Part shown: positions 1 to 8,061 of the stretch, in pieces | Position numbering within the stretch: the stretch's first letter is position 1 | How the letters are laid out: each line of letters opens with the position of its first letter | Assembly (NCBI RefSeq): GCF_002018875.1 | Contig: NZ_MVOL01000021.1 | Location: 17,438 to 81,437, forward strand | DNA: 64,000 nucleotides | Direction: 5' to 3' | From: Pseudomonas sp. MF4836 | GTDB taxonomy: Bacteria > Pseudomonadota > Gammaproteobacteria > Pseudomonadales > Pseudomonadaceae | Made by a program: the position numbers and the translations under genes | The notes under the pieces: model-generated | The model's database searches: none | What the model saw: the letters and a program-made list of their open reading frames with translations, nothing else | Told to the model about the DNA's origin: nothing

Positions 1-1
1 C

Positions 2-862
2 GGTCGCCTGGGCAGTTCGCAGGTGCTTGACACAGTTCGCCGACTGAAAAGGTTTCTGCTCGAACGCCACCTGCACGTGATCCTCGAGGACACCATCGCC
101 GACGTGCTGCCAGGCCACGGCCTGCAGACCTCGTCGCGCAAAATGCTCGGTGAAGTCTGCGACATGGTGATCGTGGTCGGCGGCGACGGCAGCCTGCTTG
201 GCGCCGCCCGCGCCCTGGCCCGGCACAACACGCCGGTGCTGGGGATCAACCGCGGCAGCCTGGGCTTTTTGACCGATATTCGCCCGGACGAGCTGGAGAT
301 CAAGGTCGCCGAGGTGCTGGACGGCCACTACCTGGTGGAGAACCGCTTCCTGCTTCAGGCCGAAGTCCGCCGTCACGCCGAGGCCATCGGTCAGGGCGAC
401 GCGCTGAATGACGTGGTGCTGCACCCGGGCAAGTCGACGCGGATGATCGAATTCGAAATCTACATCGATGGCCAGTTCGTCTGCAGTCAGAAGGCCGACG
501 GCCTGATCGTCGCCACGCCGACCGGTTCCACGGCCTATGCGCTGTCGGCCGGCGGGCCGATCATGCATCCCAAGCTCGATGCCATTGTGATTGTGCCGAT
601 GTACCCCCATACCTTGTCAGGCCGGCCAATTGTGGTCGATGGCAACAGTGAGCTGAAAATCGTCGTGTCCAAAGATATGCAGATCTATCCGCAAGTCTCC
701 TGTGACGGGCAGAACCACTTTACCTGTGCGCCCGGCGACACCGTCACGGTCAGCAAGAAGGCGCAGAAGCTGCGCCTGATCCATCCGCTGGACCACAACT
801 ACTACGAGGTTTGCCGGACCAAACTCGGCTGGGGCAGCCGGCTGGGTGGTGGAGGCGACTGA
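2..862 (+). CDS. nadK: NAD kinase (5' end outside window)
   Basis: This enzyme phosphorylates NAD to NADP with ATP in the cytosol. The reading frame is open from base 2, so the first residues lie before the window; the GTG at 23 is an internal codon. The signature VVGGDGSLLGAAR, which contains the GGDGS nucleotide/catalytic motif, and the block ADGLIVATPTGSTAYALS are both intact. Total length with the missing N-terminus would be close to the usual 296 residues of pseudomonad NadK. Its TGA stop overlaps the ATG of the following phosphatase gene (ATGA at 862), so the two are probably translationally coupled. Identification is firm; only the missing 5' end is uncertain. Confidence 0.97.
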   Translation, partial: GRLGSSQVLDTVRRLKRFLLERHLHVILEDTIADVLPGHGLQTSSRKMLGEVCDMVIVVGGDGSLLGAARALARHNTPVLGINRGSLGFLTDIRPDELEIKVAEVLDGHYLVENRFLLQAEVRRHAEAIGQGDALNDVVLHPGKSTRMIEFEIYIDGQFVCSQKADGLIVATPTGSTAYALSAGGPIMHPKLDAIVIVPMYPHTLSGRPIVVDGNSELKIVVSKDMQIYPQVSCDGQNHFTCAPGDTVTVSKKAQKLRLIHPLDHNYYEVCRTKLGWGSRLGGGGD

Positions 863-1833
863 TGCTCGATCCCGCGCGAAGTTACGACCTGATCGGCGAC
901 GTGCACGGGTGCGCCCTGACCCTTGAGCACTTGCTCGACCGGCTCGGTTACCACAGGCAGGGTGGCGTCTGGCGGCACCCGTCACGCATGGCGGTGTTCC
1001 TCGGCGACATCATCGACCGCGGCCCGCGAATCCGCGAAGCGCTGCATATCGTCCACGACATGGTCGAGGCCGGCCAGGCGCTGTGCATCATGGGCAACCA
1101 TGAATTCAACGCCCTGGGCTGGAGCACCCCGGCGCCTGCGGGCAGCGGCAAGCAGTTCGTGCGCGAGCACACGCCGCGCCACGCGCGCCTGCTCAGCGAG
1201 ACCCTGAACCAGTTCGAGCAGCACCCCGGCGACTGGCATGACTTCCTCGGCTGGTTTTACAAGCTGCCGCTGTTCGTCGATGCCGGGCGTTTTCGCGTGG
1301 TGCACGCCTGCTGGGATGCGGGGCTGATTGCGCCCCTGCGCGCGCAGTACCCCAACGGCTGCATCGACGAGGTGTTCCTCCAGGCCTCGGCGCTCCCCGA
1401 CAGCTTCGCCAGCCTGGCCTTCGACCGCCTGCTGCGTGGCACCGACATGCGCCTGCCCCATGGCCAGACCATGACCAGCGGCGATGGCCTGACCCGTTCG
1501 TTCTTTCGCACCAAGTTCTGGGAAGACGACCCGCAGACCTACGGCGACATCGTGTTTCAGCCCGATGCGCTGCCGGAGCCGGTGGCCTGCATGCCGCTGT
1601 CCTCCAGTGAAAAAAGCAACCTGTTGCGCTACGCCAGCGACGAGCCGTTGCTGTTCGTCGGCCACTACTGGCGCAGCGGCAAACCGGCGCCGTTGCGCGC
1701 CAACCTGGCGTGCCTGGACTACAGTGCCGTGCTCTACGGCAAGCTGGTGGCCTATCGCCTGGACCAGGAAACCCGCCTGGATCCACATAAATTCGTCTGG
1801 GTCGATGTTGAGCGGCCGGAGGCTCTGGGATGA
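862..1833 (+). CDS. Calcineurin-like metallophosphatase (PPP-type)
   Basis: A 323-residue predicted cytosolic metallophosphoesterase. The three metal-binding blocks are in order: GDVHG (residues 12-16), GDIIDRG (48-54) and GNHE (78-81). This is the pattern of serine/threonine phosphatase and diadenosine-tetraphosphatase-like enzymes, but the substrate cannot be told from sequence. I chose the ATG at 862 because it overlaps the nadK stop and has the purine-rich GGTGGAGGCG before it; the frame stays open further upstream inside nadK but has no better start. The stop overlaps the next gene's ATG (1830). The family call is firm and the function is open. Confidence 0.9.
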   Translation: MLDPARSYDLIGDVHGCALTLEHLLDRLGYHRQGGVWRHPSRMAVFLGDIIDRGPRIREALHIVHDMVEAGQALCIMGNHEFNALGWSTPAPAGSGKQFVREHTPRHARLLSETLNQFEQHPGDWHDFLGWFYKLPLFVDAGRFRVVHACWDAGLIAPLRAQYPNGCIDEVFLQASALPDSFASLAFDRLLRGTDMRLPHGQTMTSGDGLTRSFFRTKFWEDDPQTYGDIVFQPDALPEPVACMPLSSSEKSNLLRYASDEPLLFVGHYWRSGKPAPLRANLACLDYSAVLYGKLVAYRLDQETRLDPHKFVWVDVERPEALG

Positions 1834-2702
1834 GTGCTGTTGCAGTATTGCGTCTGCCGCTGGCGGTGGATTTGAGCGGTTTTGTCACCTTGCTTCAGCG
1901 TATGCAGGTGCCGCACCGGGTCAGCGAAGAGGCGGGCGAGCAGGTACTGTGGGTGCCGGATTCGATCAGTGCCGATGTGCGTGCGTTGTACGAGCGCTTT
2001 CCCGGCGGCGACCCCGAGCAGCAGCTGGACCTGCCGCAAGTGCCGACCGCTGGCGCGCGCCCGGGCTTCAAGGAACAGTTGCGCCGCAGCCCGATGACCG
2101 CCCTGGTGCTGCTGGCGAGCCTGATCGTGTGCGCGGTGACCCTGTTGGGCGACAACCTGGACACCCTGCGCTGGCTGACCTTTCTCGAGTTTCGCGTCAC
2201 CGGCGACTACATCCAGTTCACGCCTCTGGCCGACAGCCTGGCAGCGGGGCAGTGGTGGCGTCTGGTGACGCCGATGCTGATCCACTTCGGTTTCCTGCAC
2301 ATCGCCATGAACGGCATGTGGTACTGGGAGCTGGGGCGGCGCATCGAGTTGCGCCAGGGCAGCATCAACCTGCTGGGCCTGACCCTGCTGTTCAGCCTGG
2401 TGTCGAACTTCGCCCAATACTATTTCAGCGGCCCGACCCTGTTCGGCGGCCTGTCCGGGGTCCTGTACGGTCTGCTCGGGCATTGCTGGATCTATCAATT
2501 GCTGGCGCCCAACCCGATCTATCGCCTGCCGCGCGGCGTGCTGGTGATGATGCTGGTGTGGTTGCTGCTGTGCCTGTCCGGGCTGGTCTCGATGATCGGT
2601 TTCGGGGAAATCGCCAATGCCGCCCACGTCGGCGGGTTGCTCGTCGGATGCCTCACAGGTTTGTTGGGTGGCTTGTATGGCCGCCGTAAACTGGCCCTTT
2701 AA
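1830..2702 (+). CDS. Rhomboid-family intramembrane serine protease
   Basis: A 290-residue inner-membrane protease of the GlpG type. The first 85 residues form a cytosolic domain, followed by about six hydrophobic segments. The catalytic serine is S209 in GGLSGVLYG and the partner histidine is H266 in AAHVGG. H152, H157 and N161 (IHFGFLHIAMN) match the oxyanion/structural residues of the family. It overlaps the phosphatase stop by four bases, consistent with a nadK operon. Rhomboids cut transmembrane substrates, but no substrate is indicated here. Clear family assignment. Confidence 0.93.
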   Translation: MSAVAVLRLPLAVDLSGFVTLLQRMQVPHRVSEEAGEQVLWVPDSISADVRALYERFPGGDPEQQLDLPQVPTAGARPGFKEQLRRSPMTALVLLASLIVCAVTLLGDNLDTLRWLTFLEFRVTGDYIQFTPLADSLAAGQWWRLVTPMLIHFGFLHIAMNGMWYWELGRRIELRQGSINLLGLTLLFSLVSNFAQYYFSGPTLFGGLSGVLYGLLGHCWIYQLLAPNPIYRLPRGVLVMMLVWLLLCLSGLVSMIGFGEIANAAHVGGLLVGCLTGLLGGLYGRRKLAL

Positions 2703-2718
2703 TGCTGGAGACCGTTGC

Positions 2719-2979
2719 ATGTCCTCTTTTGTAGAAATGATCGAAAACATCACCCCGGAGATCTACCAGAGCCTCAAGCTCGCGGTGGAAATCGGCAAAT
2801 GGTCCGACGGCCGCAAGCTCACCGCCGAGCAGCGTGAACTGTCGTTGCAGGCGGTCATCGCCTGGGAAATGCAGAACCTGCCCGAGGAAGAGCGGACCGG
2901 CTACATGGGGCCGCAGGAATGCTCCTCGAAGTCGGCGCCGGTGCCGAACATCCTGTTCAAGTCGGATGCCATCCATTGA
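2719..2979 (+). CDS. YeaC-like DUF1315 family protein
   Basis: An 86-residue cytosolic protein that reads as the YeaC/DUF1315 family, of unknown function. Recognisable segments are FVEMIENITPEIYQSLK at the N-terminus and GYMGPQEC further on. The ATG at 2719 sits 16 bases after the rhomboid stop and is preceded by CTGGAG at about the right distance. Earlier in-frame codons would overlap the rhomboid gene heavily. It is probably in the same transcript as its neighbours. Confidence 0.85.
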   Translation: MSSFVEMIENITPEIYQSLKLAVEIGKWSDGRKLTAEQRELSLQAVIAWEMQNLPEEERTGYMGPQECSSKSAPVPNILFKSDAIH

Positions 2980-3806
2980 TTGAGATTGGCCGCGGTGCAA
3001 TCAGCAAGATGTCGGCGCGCCTTGACGGGCCGAACGTTCAATACGCCTTTCGCCTGGGCGAGCAGGAGGTGCCGGTCAACCCGATGATCGGCACCCAGGT
3101 CCGCCTGGAGTTCCTCGGGGCGATCCACTGCTCCCATTGCGGACGCAAGACCAAGACCAGTTTCAGCCAGGGTTACTGCTACCCGTGCATGACCAAGCTG
3201 GCCCAGTGCGACCTGTGCATCATGAGCCCGGAGCGTTGCCACTACGACGCCGGCACGTGCCGCGATCCGTCCTGGGGCGAGCAATTCTGCATGACCGACC
3301 ACGTGGTCTATCTGGCCAACTCCTCGGGGGTCAAGGTCGGCATCACCCGCGCCACCCAGCTGCCGACCCGCTGGCTGGACCAGGGCGCGAGCCAGGCGCT
3401 GCCGATCATGCGCGTAGCCACCCGCCAGCAATCGGGCTTCGTCGAAGACCTGCTGCGCAGCCAGGTGGCCGACAAGACCAACTGGCGCGCCCTGCTCAAG
3501 GGCGACGCACCCGCCGTCGACCTGGTGGCCGTGCGCGAACAGTTATTCGCCTCCTGCGCCGAGGGCCTGCAAGGTTTGCAGGAACGCTTCGGGCTGCAGG
3601 CGATCCAAGCGCTGAGCGATGTACAGCCGTTGGAAATCCGTTACCCGGTCGAGCAGTACCCGGCCAAGATCGTCAGCTTCAACCTGGACAAGAACCCGAT
3701 TGCCGAAGGCACGTTGCTGGGGATCAAGGGCCAATACCTGATCTTCGACACCGGCGTGATCAATATTCGTAAATACACGGCCTATCAGCTCGCCGTGCAT
3801 CAGTAG
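2976..3806 (+). CDS. DUF2797 family protein, Cys-rich, possible GIY-YIG-like core
   Basis: A 276-residue protein of the DUF2797 family, function unknown. Residues from about 50 to 90 hold a dense cysteine cluster (CSHCGRK, YCYPC, CDLCIM, then CHYDAGTC) suited to binding one or two metal ions. This is followed by VVYLANSSGVKVGITR and a later arginine, which resembles the GIY-YIG nuclease core (inference). I chose the TTG at 2976, which overlaps the preceding TGA and gives an N-terminus MIEIGRGAISKM. The alternatives are the ATG at 2919, which has a better Shine-Dalgarno but overlaps the upstream gene by about 60 bases, and the ATG at 3009. The gene is real; the start is uncertain. Confidence 0.82.
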   Translation: MIEIGRGAISKMSARLDGPNVQYAFRLGEQEVPVNPMIGTQVRLEFLGAIHCSHCGRKTKTSFSQGYCYPCMTKLAQCDLCIMSPERCHYDAGTCRDPSWGEQFCMTDHVVYLANSSGVKVGITRATQLPTRWLDQGASQALPIMRVATRQQSGFVEDLLRSQVADKTNWRALLKGDAPAVDLVAVREQLFASCAEGLQGLQERFGLQAIQALSDVQPLEIRYPVEQYPAKIVSFNLDKNPIAEGTLLGIKGQYLIFDTGVINIRKYTAYQLAVHQ

Positions 3807-3819
3807 AAGGATTCGAACC

Positions 3820-6483
3820 ATGCGCACCGATCAACCGAAGATGATTTACCTGAAGGACTATCAGGCGCCCGAGTACCTGATCGACGAGACGCACCTGACC
3901 TTCGAGTTGTTCGAGGACCACAGCCTGGTCCATGCGCAACTGGTGATGCGGCGCAACCCGGCACGCGGCGCCGGTCTGCCGCCGCTGGTGCTGGACGGCC
4001 AGTTGCTGGAGTTGCTGTCGGTCAGCCTGGGCGATCGCGAACTGAGCGCCGCCGACTACCAGCTCGACGACAGCCACCTGACCCTGCAACCGACGGCCGA
4101 GCGCTTCACTGTCGACACCAGCGTGCGCATTCATCCGGAAACCAACACTGCCCTGGAAGGCCTGTACAAATCCGGCGGCATGTTCTGCACCCAGTGCGAG
4201 GCCGAAGGCTTTCGCAAGATCACCTATTACCTCGATCGCCCGGACGTGATGAGCACGTTCACCACCACCGTGTCGGCCGAGCAGCACAGCTACCCGGTGC
4301 TGCTGTCCAACGGCAACCCGATTGCCAGTGGCCCCGGCGAAGACGGCCGGCACTGGGCGACCTGGGAAGACCCGTTCATGAAGCCGGCCTACCTGTTCGC
4401 CCTGGTGGCCGGTGACCTGTGGTGCGTCGAAGACAGCTTCACCACCATGAGCCAGCGCAACGTGGCGCTGCGCATTTATGTCGAGCCGGAAAACATCGAC
4501 AAGTGCCAGCACGCCATGAACAGCCTGAAGAAATCCATGCGCTGGGATGAAGAGACCTACGGTCGCGAGTACGACCTCGACATCTTCATGATCGTGGCGG
4601 TCAATGACTTCAACATGGGTGCCATGGAGAACAAGGGCCTCAATATCTTCAACTCCAGCGCCGTGCTGGCCCGCGCCGAAACCGCGACCGACGCTGCGCA
4701 CCAGCGGGTCGAGGCGATCGTCGCCCACGAATACTTCCACAACTGGTCGGGCAACCGCGTGACCTGCCGCGACTGGTTCCAGCTGTCGCTCAAGGAAGGT
4801 TTTACCGTGTTCCGCGATGCCGGGTTCTCCTCGGACATGAACTCGCCGACAGTCAAGCGCATCCAGGATGTGGCGTACCTGCGGACCCACCAGTTCGCCG
4901 AAGACGGCGGCCCCATGGCCCATGCCGTGCGTCCGGAAAGCTTTATCGAGATTTCCAACTTCTACACCCTGACCGTGTACGAGAAGGGCTCGGAAGTCGT
5001 CGGCATGATCCGCACCCTGGTGGGCGCCGAGGGCTTTCGCAAGGGCAGCGACCTGTATTTCGAGCGCCACGATGGCCAAGCCGTGACCTGCGATGACTTC
5101 ATCAAGGCCATGGAAGATGCCAACGCCGTCGACCTGACCCAGTTCAAGCGCTGGTACAGCCAGGCCGGCACACCACGCCTGGCCGTCAGCGAAGCCTATG
5201 ACCCGGCGGCCAAGACCTACAGCCTGACCTTCCGCCAGAGCTGCCCGGCGACCCCGGACAAGGTCGAGAAACTGCCGTTTGTGATTCCCGTGGCCCTGGG
5301 CCTGCTCGATAGCACCGGTGCCGACATCGCCCTGCGCCTGGTCGGTGAAGCCACCGCCCAGGGCACGTCCCGTGTGTTGTCGGTGACCGAGGCCGAGCAG
5401 ACTTTTACCTTCGTCGACATCGCCGAACAGCCGTTGCCGTCGCTGCTGCGGGGCTTCTCGGCCCCGGTGAAGCTGAGCTTCCCCTACAGCCGCGACCAGT
5501 TGATGTTCCTCATGCAACACGACAGCGACGGTTTCAACCGTTGGGACGCCGGCCAGCAATTGTCGGTGCAGGTGTTGCAGGAGCTGATCGCTCAGCAGCA
5601 GAAGGGCGAAGCCCTGGCGATGGACCCGCGCCTGGTCACGGCGCTGCGCAGCGTATTGACCGACGACAGCCTGGATCAGGCCATGGTCGCGGAAATGCTC
5701 TCGCTGCCGGGCGAGGCCTACCTCACCGAAATCAGCGAAGTGGCCGACGTCGAGGCCATCCACGCCGCCCGCGAATTTGCCCGCCGGCAGTTGGCCGATG
5801 AGCTGTTCGAGCCTTTGTGGCAGCGTTATCAGACCAATCGCGAAGTGTCCAAACGCACGCCTTATGTGGCCGAGGCGGAACATTTCGCCCGACGTGCTTT
5901 GCAGAACATTGCCCTGTCGTACGTGATGGTCAGCCGCAAGCCGGAATTCCTGGTGCCGGCGGCGGCCAAGGAGCAGTTCGAGCACGCCGATAACATGACC
6001 GAACGCCTGACCGCACTGGCGGTGCTGGTCAATTCCCCTTACGAGGAAGAAAAGGCCTGGGCCCTGGAACTGTTCGCCGAGAACTTCAAGGACAACCCGC
6101 TGGTCATGGATCAATGGTTCAGCGTCCAGGCCGCCAGCGGTCTGCCGGGTGGCCTGGCGCGGGTCAAGGCGCTGATGCAGCACCCGGCGTTCAACATCAA
6201 GAACCCGAACAAGGTGCGGGCGCTGATCGGTGCTTTCGCCGGGCAGAACCTGATCAACTTCCATGCGGCGGATGGTTCCGGCTACCGCTTCCTGGCGGAC
6301 CTGGTGATCGAGCTCAACGCCTTCAACCCGCAGATCGCCTCGCGCCAGCTGGCGCCGCTGACCCGCTGGCGCAAATACGACAGTGCCCGCCAGGCACTGA
6401 TGAAAGCCGAACTGGAGCGCATCCGCGCCTCGGGCGAACTGTCCAGCGACGTGTTTGAAGTCGTGAGCAAAAGCCTGGCCTGA
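3820..6483 (+). CDS. pepN: Aminopeptidase N (M1 family)
   Basis: An 887-residue zinc aminopeptidase that removes N-terminal residues from peptides in the cytosol. The exopeptidase motif GAMEN is at residues 267-271. The zinc site HEYFHNW starts at H303, with H307 and the downstream glutamate in SLKEG. Length matches the gamma-proteobacterial PepN class (about 870-890). The ATG at 3820 is preceded by AGAAGGATTC, a good ribosome-binding site. It follows the DUF2797 gene by 13 bases and ends just before a strong terminator, so it is the last gene of the run. Assignment is firm. Confidence 0.98.
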   Translation: MRTDQPKMIYLKDYQAPEYLIDETHLTFELFEDHSLVHAQLVMRRNPARGAGLPPLVLDGQLLELLSVSLGDRELSAADYQLDDSHLTLQPTAERFTVDTSVRIHPETNTALEGLYKSGGMFCTQCEAEGFRKITYYLDRPDVMSTFTTTVSAEQHSYPVLLSNGNPIASGPGEDGRHWATWEDPFMKPAYLFALVAGDLWCVEDSFTTMSQRNVALRIYVEPENIDKCQHAMNSLKKSMRWDEETYGREYDLDIFMIVAVNDFNMGAMENKGLNIFNSSAVLARAETATDAAHQRVEAIVAHEYFHNWSGNRVTCRDWFQLSLKEGFTVFRDAGFSSDMNSPTVKRIQDVAYLRTHQFAEDGGPMAHAVRPESFIEISNFYTLTVYEKGSEVVGMIRTLVGAEGFRKGSDLYFERHDGQAVTCDDFIKAMEDANAVDLTQFKRWYSQAGTPRLAVSEAYDPAAKTYSLTFRQSCPATPDKVEKLPFVIPVALGLLDSTGADIALRLVGEATAQGTSRVLSVTEAEQTFTFVDIAEQPLPSLLRGFSAPVKLSFPYSRDQLMFLMQHDSDGFNRWDAGQQLSVQVLQELIAQQQKGEALAMDPRLVTALRSVLTDDSLDQAMVAEMLSLPGEAYLTEISEVADVEAIHAAREFARRQLADELFEPLWQRYQTNREVSKRTPYVAEAEHFARRALQNIALSYVMVSRKPEFLVPAAAKEQFEHADNMTERLTALAVLVNSPYEEEKAWALELFAENFKDNPLVMDQWFSVQAASGLPGGLARVKALMQHPAFNIKNPNKVRALIGAFAGQNLINFHAADGSGYRFLADLVIELNAFNPQIASRQLAPLTRWRKYDSARQALMKAELERIRASGELSSDVFEVVSKSLA

Positions 6484-6499
6484 TCGGTTGACACCGCAA

Positions 6500-6531
6500 G
6501 CCCCGCCCGGTCGCCCCGGGCGGGGCTTTTT
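6500..6531 (+). terminator. Rho-independent terminator after pepN
   Basis: An 11-bp perfect stem (GCCCCGCCCGG paired with CCGGGCGGGGC), a 5-base loop and five T residues follow the pepN stop by 16 bases. Confidence 0.92.
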
Positions 6532-6552
6532 CATGCCGCAAGATCCAAGCCC

Positions 6553-6680
6553 GCCGTCGCCGCTGCCGAGGCACGAGGCTGCGCTGGCCCTGATGAGCGC
6601 CGCTGTTCACCAGGCATATCAACAGTGCTGCAGATGACCAGCGTCCGAACGCGGCCCGAGCCTGGCGACAGCGGCTACAG
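6553..6680. repeat. Degenerate REPIN-like inverted repeat pair
   Basis: The right arm ends in GACAGCGGCTACAG (6667-6680), one base off the core shared with the repeats at 10555, 25401 and 36196. The left arm contains CGCCGCTGCCGAGGC in inverted orientation. The text CCAGCGTCCG...CCCGAGCCTGG before the right arm also recurs in the repeat at 36091-36209. It is a non-coding dispersed element. Confidence 0.7.
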
Positions 6681-6950
6681 ATAACCTCTGCAAATTATCC
6701 GGCGGCTTGTGTTTATCAGGGCGACGAATGGCAGGCCATTCAGCTATCGTCTCATCGCCTCGAGTTAACAAAAGATAACGCGGTGTCGATTGTCAGACCT
6801 TTCCAAAGCCCGATAGGATAGATCTGCTTCCGAAGGGGCTCTAGATTGCAGGTTTCAGGACGGTATCCGGGATCAGTCAATCGTCAGGCACGCCCTGCGC
6901 GGCGCCCTTAAAGGTTGAATGACCTAACAATAATAATGGGGGAAAGGTCT

Positions 6951-8030
6951 ATGAGTGAGCCTGTCATGGGTGTGGGTTGTTGCCGCCCGCCGGCCTTACG
7001 CAGATTCGCGTTGCTGGCTACAGCGCTCTCGCTGTTGGGGGTTGCCGCGTTGTCGGTCCCCGTCCAGGCTGCCGATACGGCGGCAGTCGCTGTTGCGACA
7101 ACCGATGCCGCCGCTGCTGCGGTCTATTCCACCGAGTCGGCCAAGGCTGCCAAAAGCCTGATGCTCGACGTCGTGCACGCCGGCAAACGCCTGGTGGCGG
7201 TCGGCGATCGTGGGCACATTCTCTATTCCGACGACCAGGGCCAGACCTGGACCCAGGCCAAGGTGCCGACCCGGCAACTGCTGACGGCGGTGTACTTCGT
7301 CGACGACAAGCTGGGCTGGGCCGTCGGCCACGATGCGCAGATCCTCGCCAGCACAGACGGTGGCGCCACCTGGATCAAACAATTCGAAGACCTCAAGCGT
7401 GAAGCGCCGTTGCTCGACGTCTGGTTCAAGGACGCCAGCACCGGCTTTGCCGTGGGTGCCTACGGCGCCTTGCTGGAAACCACCGATGGCGGCCAGCACT
7501 GGGAAGACGCCAGCGAGCGCCTGGACAACGAAGACCAGTACCACCTCAACGCGATTGCCGCGGTGAAGGACGCGGGGCTGGTGATTGTCGGCGAGCAGGG
7601 CAGCCTGTTTCGTTCCGCCGACTGGGGCCAGACCTGGGAGCGCCTCGAAGGCCCGTACCACGGCTCGCTGTTCGGCGTGATCGGCACCGCCGAAGCCAAT
7701 ACCCTGCTGATCTACGGCTTGCGCGGCAACCTGTACCGTTCCACCGACTTCGGCAGCACCTGGGACCAGGTCGAGCTCAACGCCGCCCGTGGCGCCCTGG
7801 AGTTCGGCCTGTCGGGCGCGACCCTGCTCGACGACGGCACCCTGGTGATCGTCGGCAACGGCGGCAGTGTGGTGCAAAGCCATGACCACGGCCTGACCTT
7901 CAGCGTCTTCAACCGTCCCGACCGCATCTCCTTGTCGGCGGTGACGGCCGCGGGCGACGGCAATTTGATTCTGGTGGGGCAGGGTGGCGTACGCACGACC
8001 TCGCCGACAGGCGCTGAGCTGAGCAAATGA
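6951..8030 (+). CDS. Exported YCF48/Hcf136-like beta-propeller protein
   Basis: A 359-residue protein with a signal peptide (hydrophobic stretch about residues 21-41, probable cleavage after VQA). It has seven sequence repeats of the form G-x-x-G-x-ox-x-[ST]-x-D-x-G-x-[ST]-W, for example HILYSDDQGQTW, ILASTDGGATW and LYRSTDFGSTW, so it should fold as a seven-bladed propeller. It belongs to the YCF48/photosystem-assembly-like group, which in pseudomonads is a periplasmic or envelope protein of unknown role. The ATG at 6951 has GGAAAGG ahead of it; codons upstream lack a ribosome-binding site. The MMPL transporter gene follows after 31 bp and is almost certainly co-transcribed, which suggests an accessory role for that pump (inference). 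Confidence 0.9.
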   Translation: MSEPVMGVGCCRPPALRRFALLATALSLLGVAALSVPVQAADTAAVAVATTDAAAAAVYSTESAKAAKSLMLDVVHAGKRLVAVGDRGHILYSDDQGQTWTQAKVPTRQLLTAVYFVDDKLGWAVGHDAQILASTDGGATWIKQFEDLKREAPLLDVWFKDASTGFAVGAYGALLETTDGGQHWEDASERLDNEDQYHLNAIAAVKDAGLVIVGEQGSLFRSADWGQTWERLEGPYHGSLFGVIGTAEANTLLIYGLRGNLYRSTDFGSTWDQVELNAARGALEFGLSGATLLDDGTLVIVGNGGSVVQSHDHGLTFSVFNRPDRISLSAVTAAGDGNLILVGQGGVRTTSPTGAELSK

Positions 8031-8061
8031 GCCGGGCACATAATAAGAAGGCGGGGACATC

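Larger units (their letters stand above)
6484..6950. other. 467-bp intergenic region, pepN to YCF48-like gene
   Basis: It holds the pepN terminator, then a degenerate REPIN-like repeat (6553-6680), then about 270 bp with no gene I can support. The last part is comparatively AT-rich (AGTTAACAAAAGATAACG near 6763) and should carry the promoter of the downstream gene, but I cannot place -35 and -10 boxes with confidence. Confidence 0.6.

Noticed and set aside
3760..6534. 924-codon open frame antisense to pepN
   Set aside because: It is the shadow of a high-GC gene; the product is His/Gln/Gly-rich with no domain, and pepN on the other strand is unambiguous.
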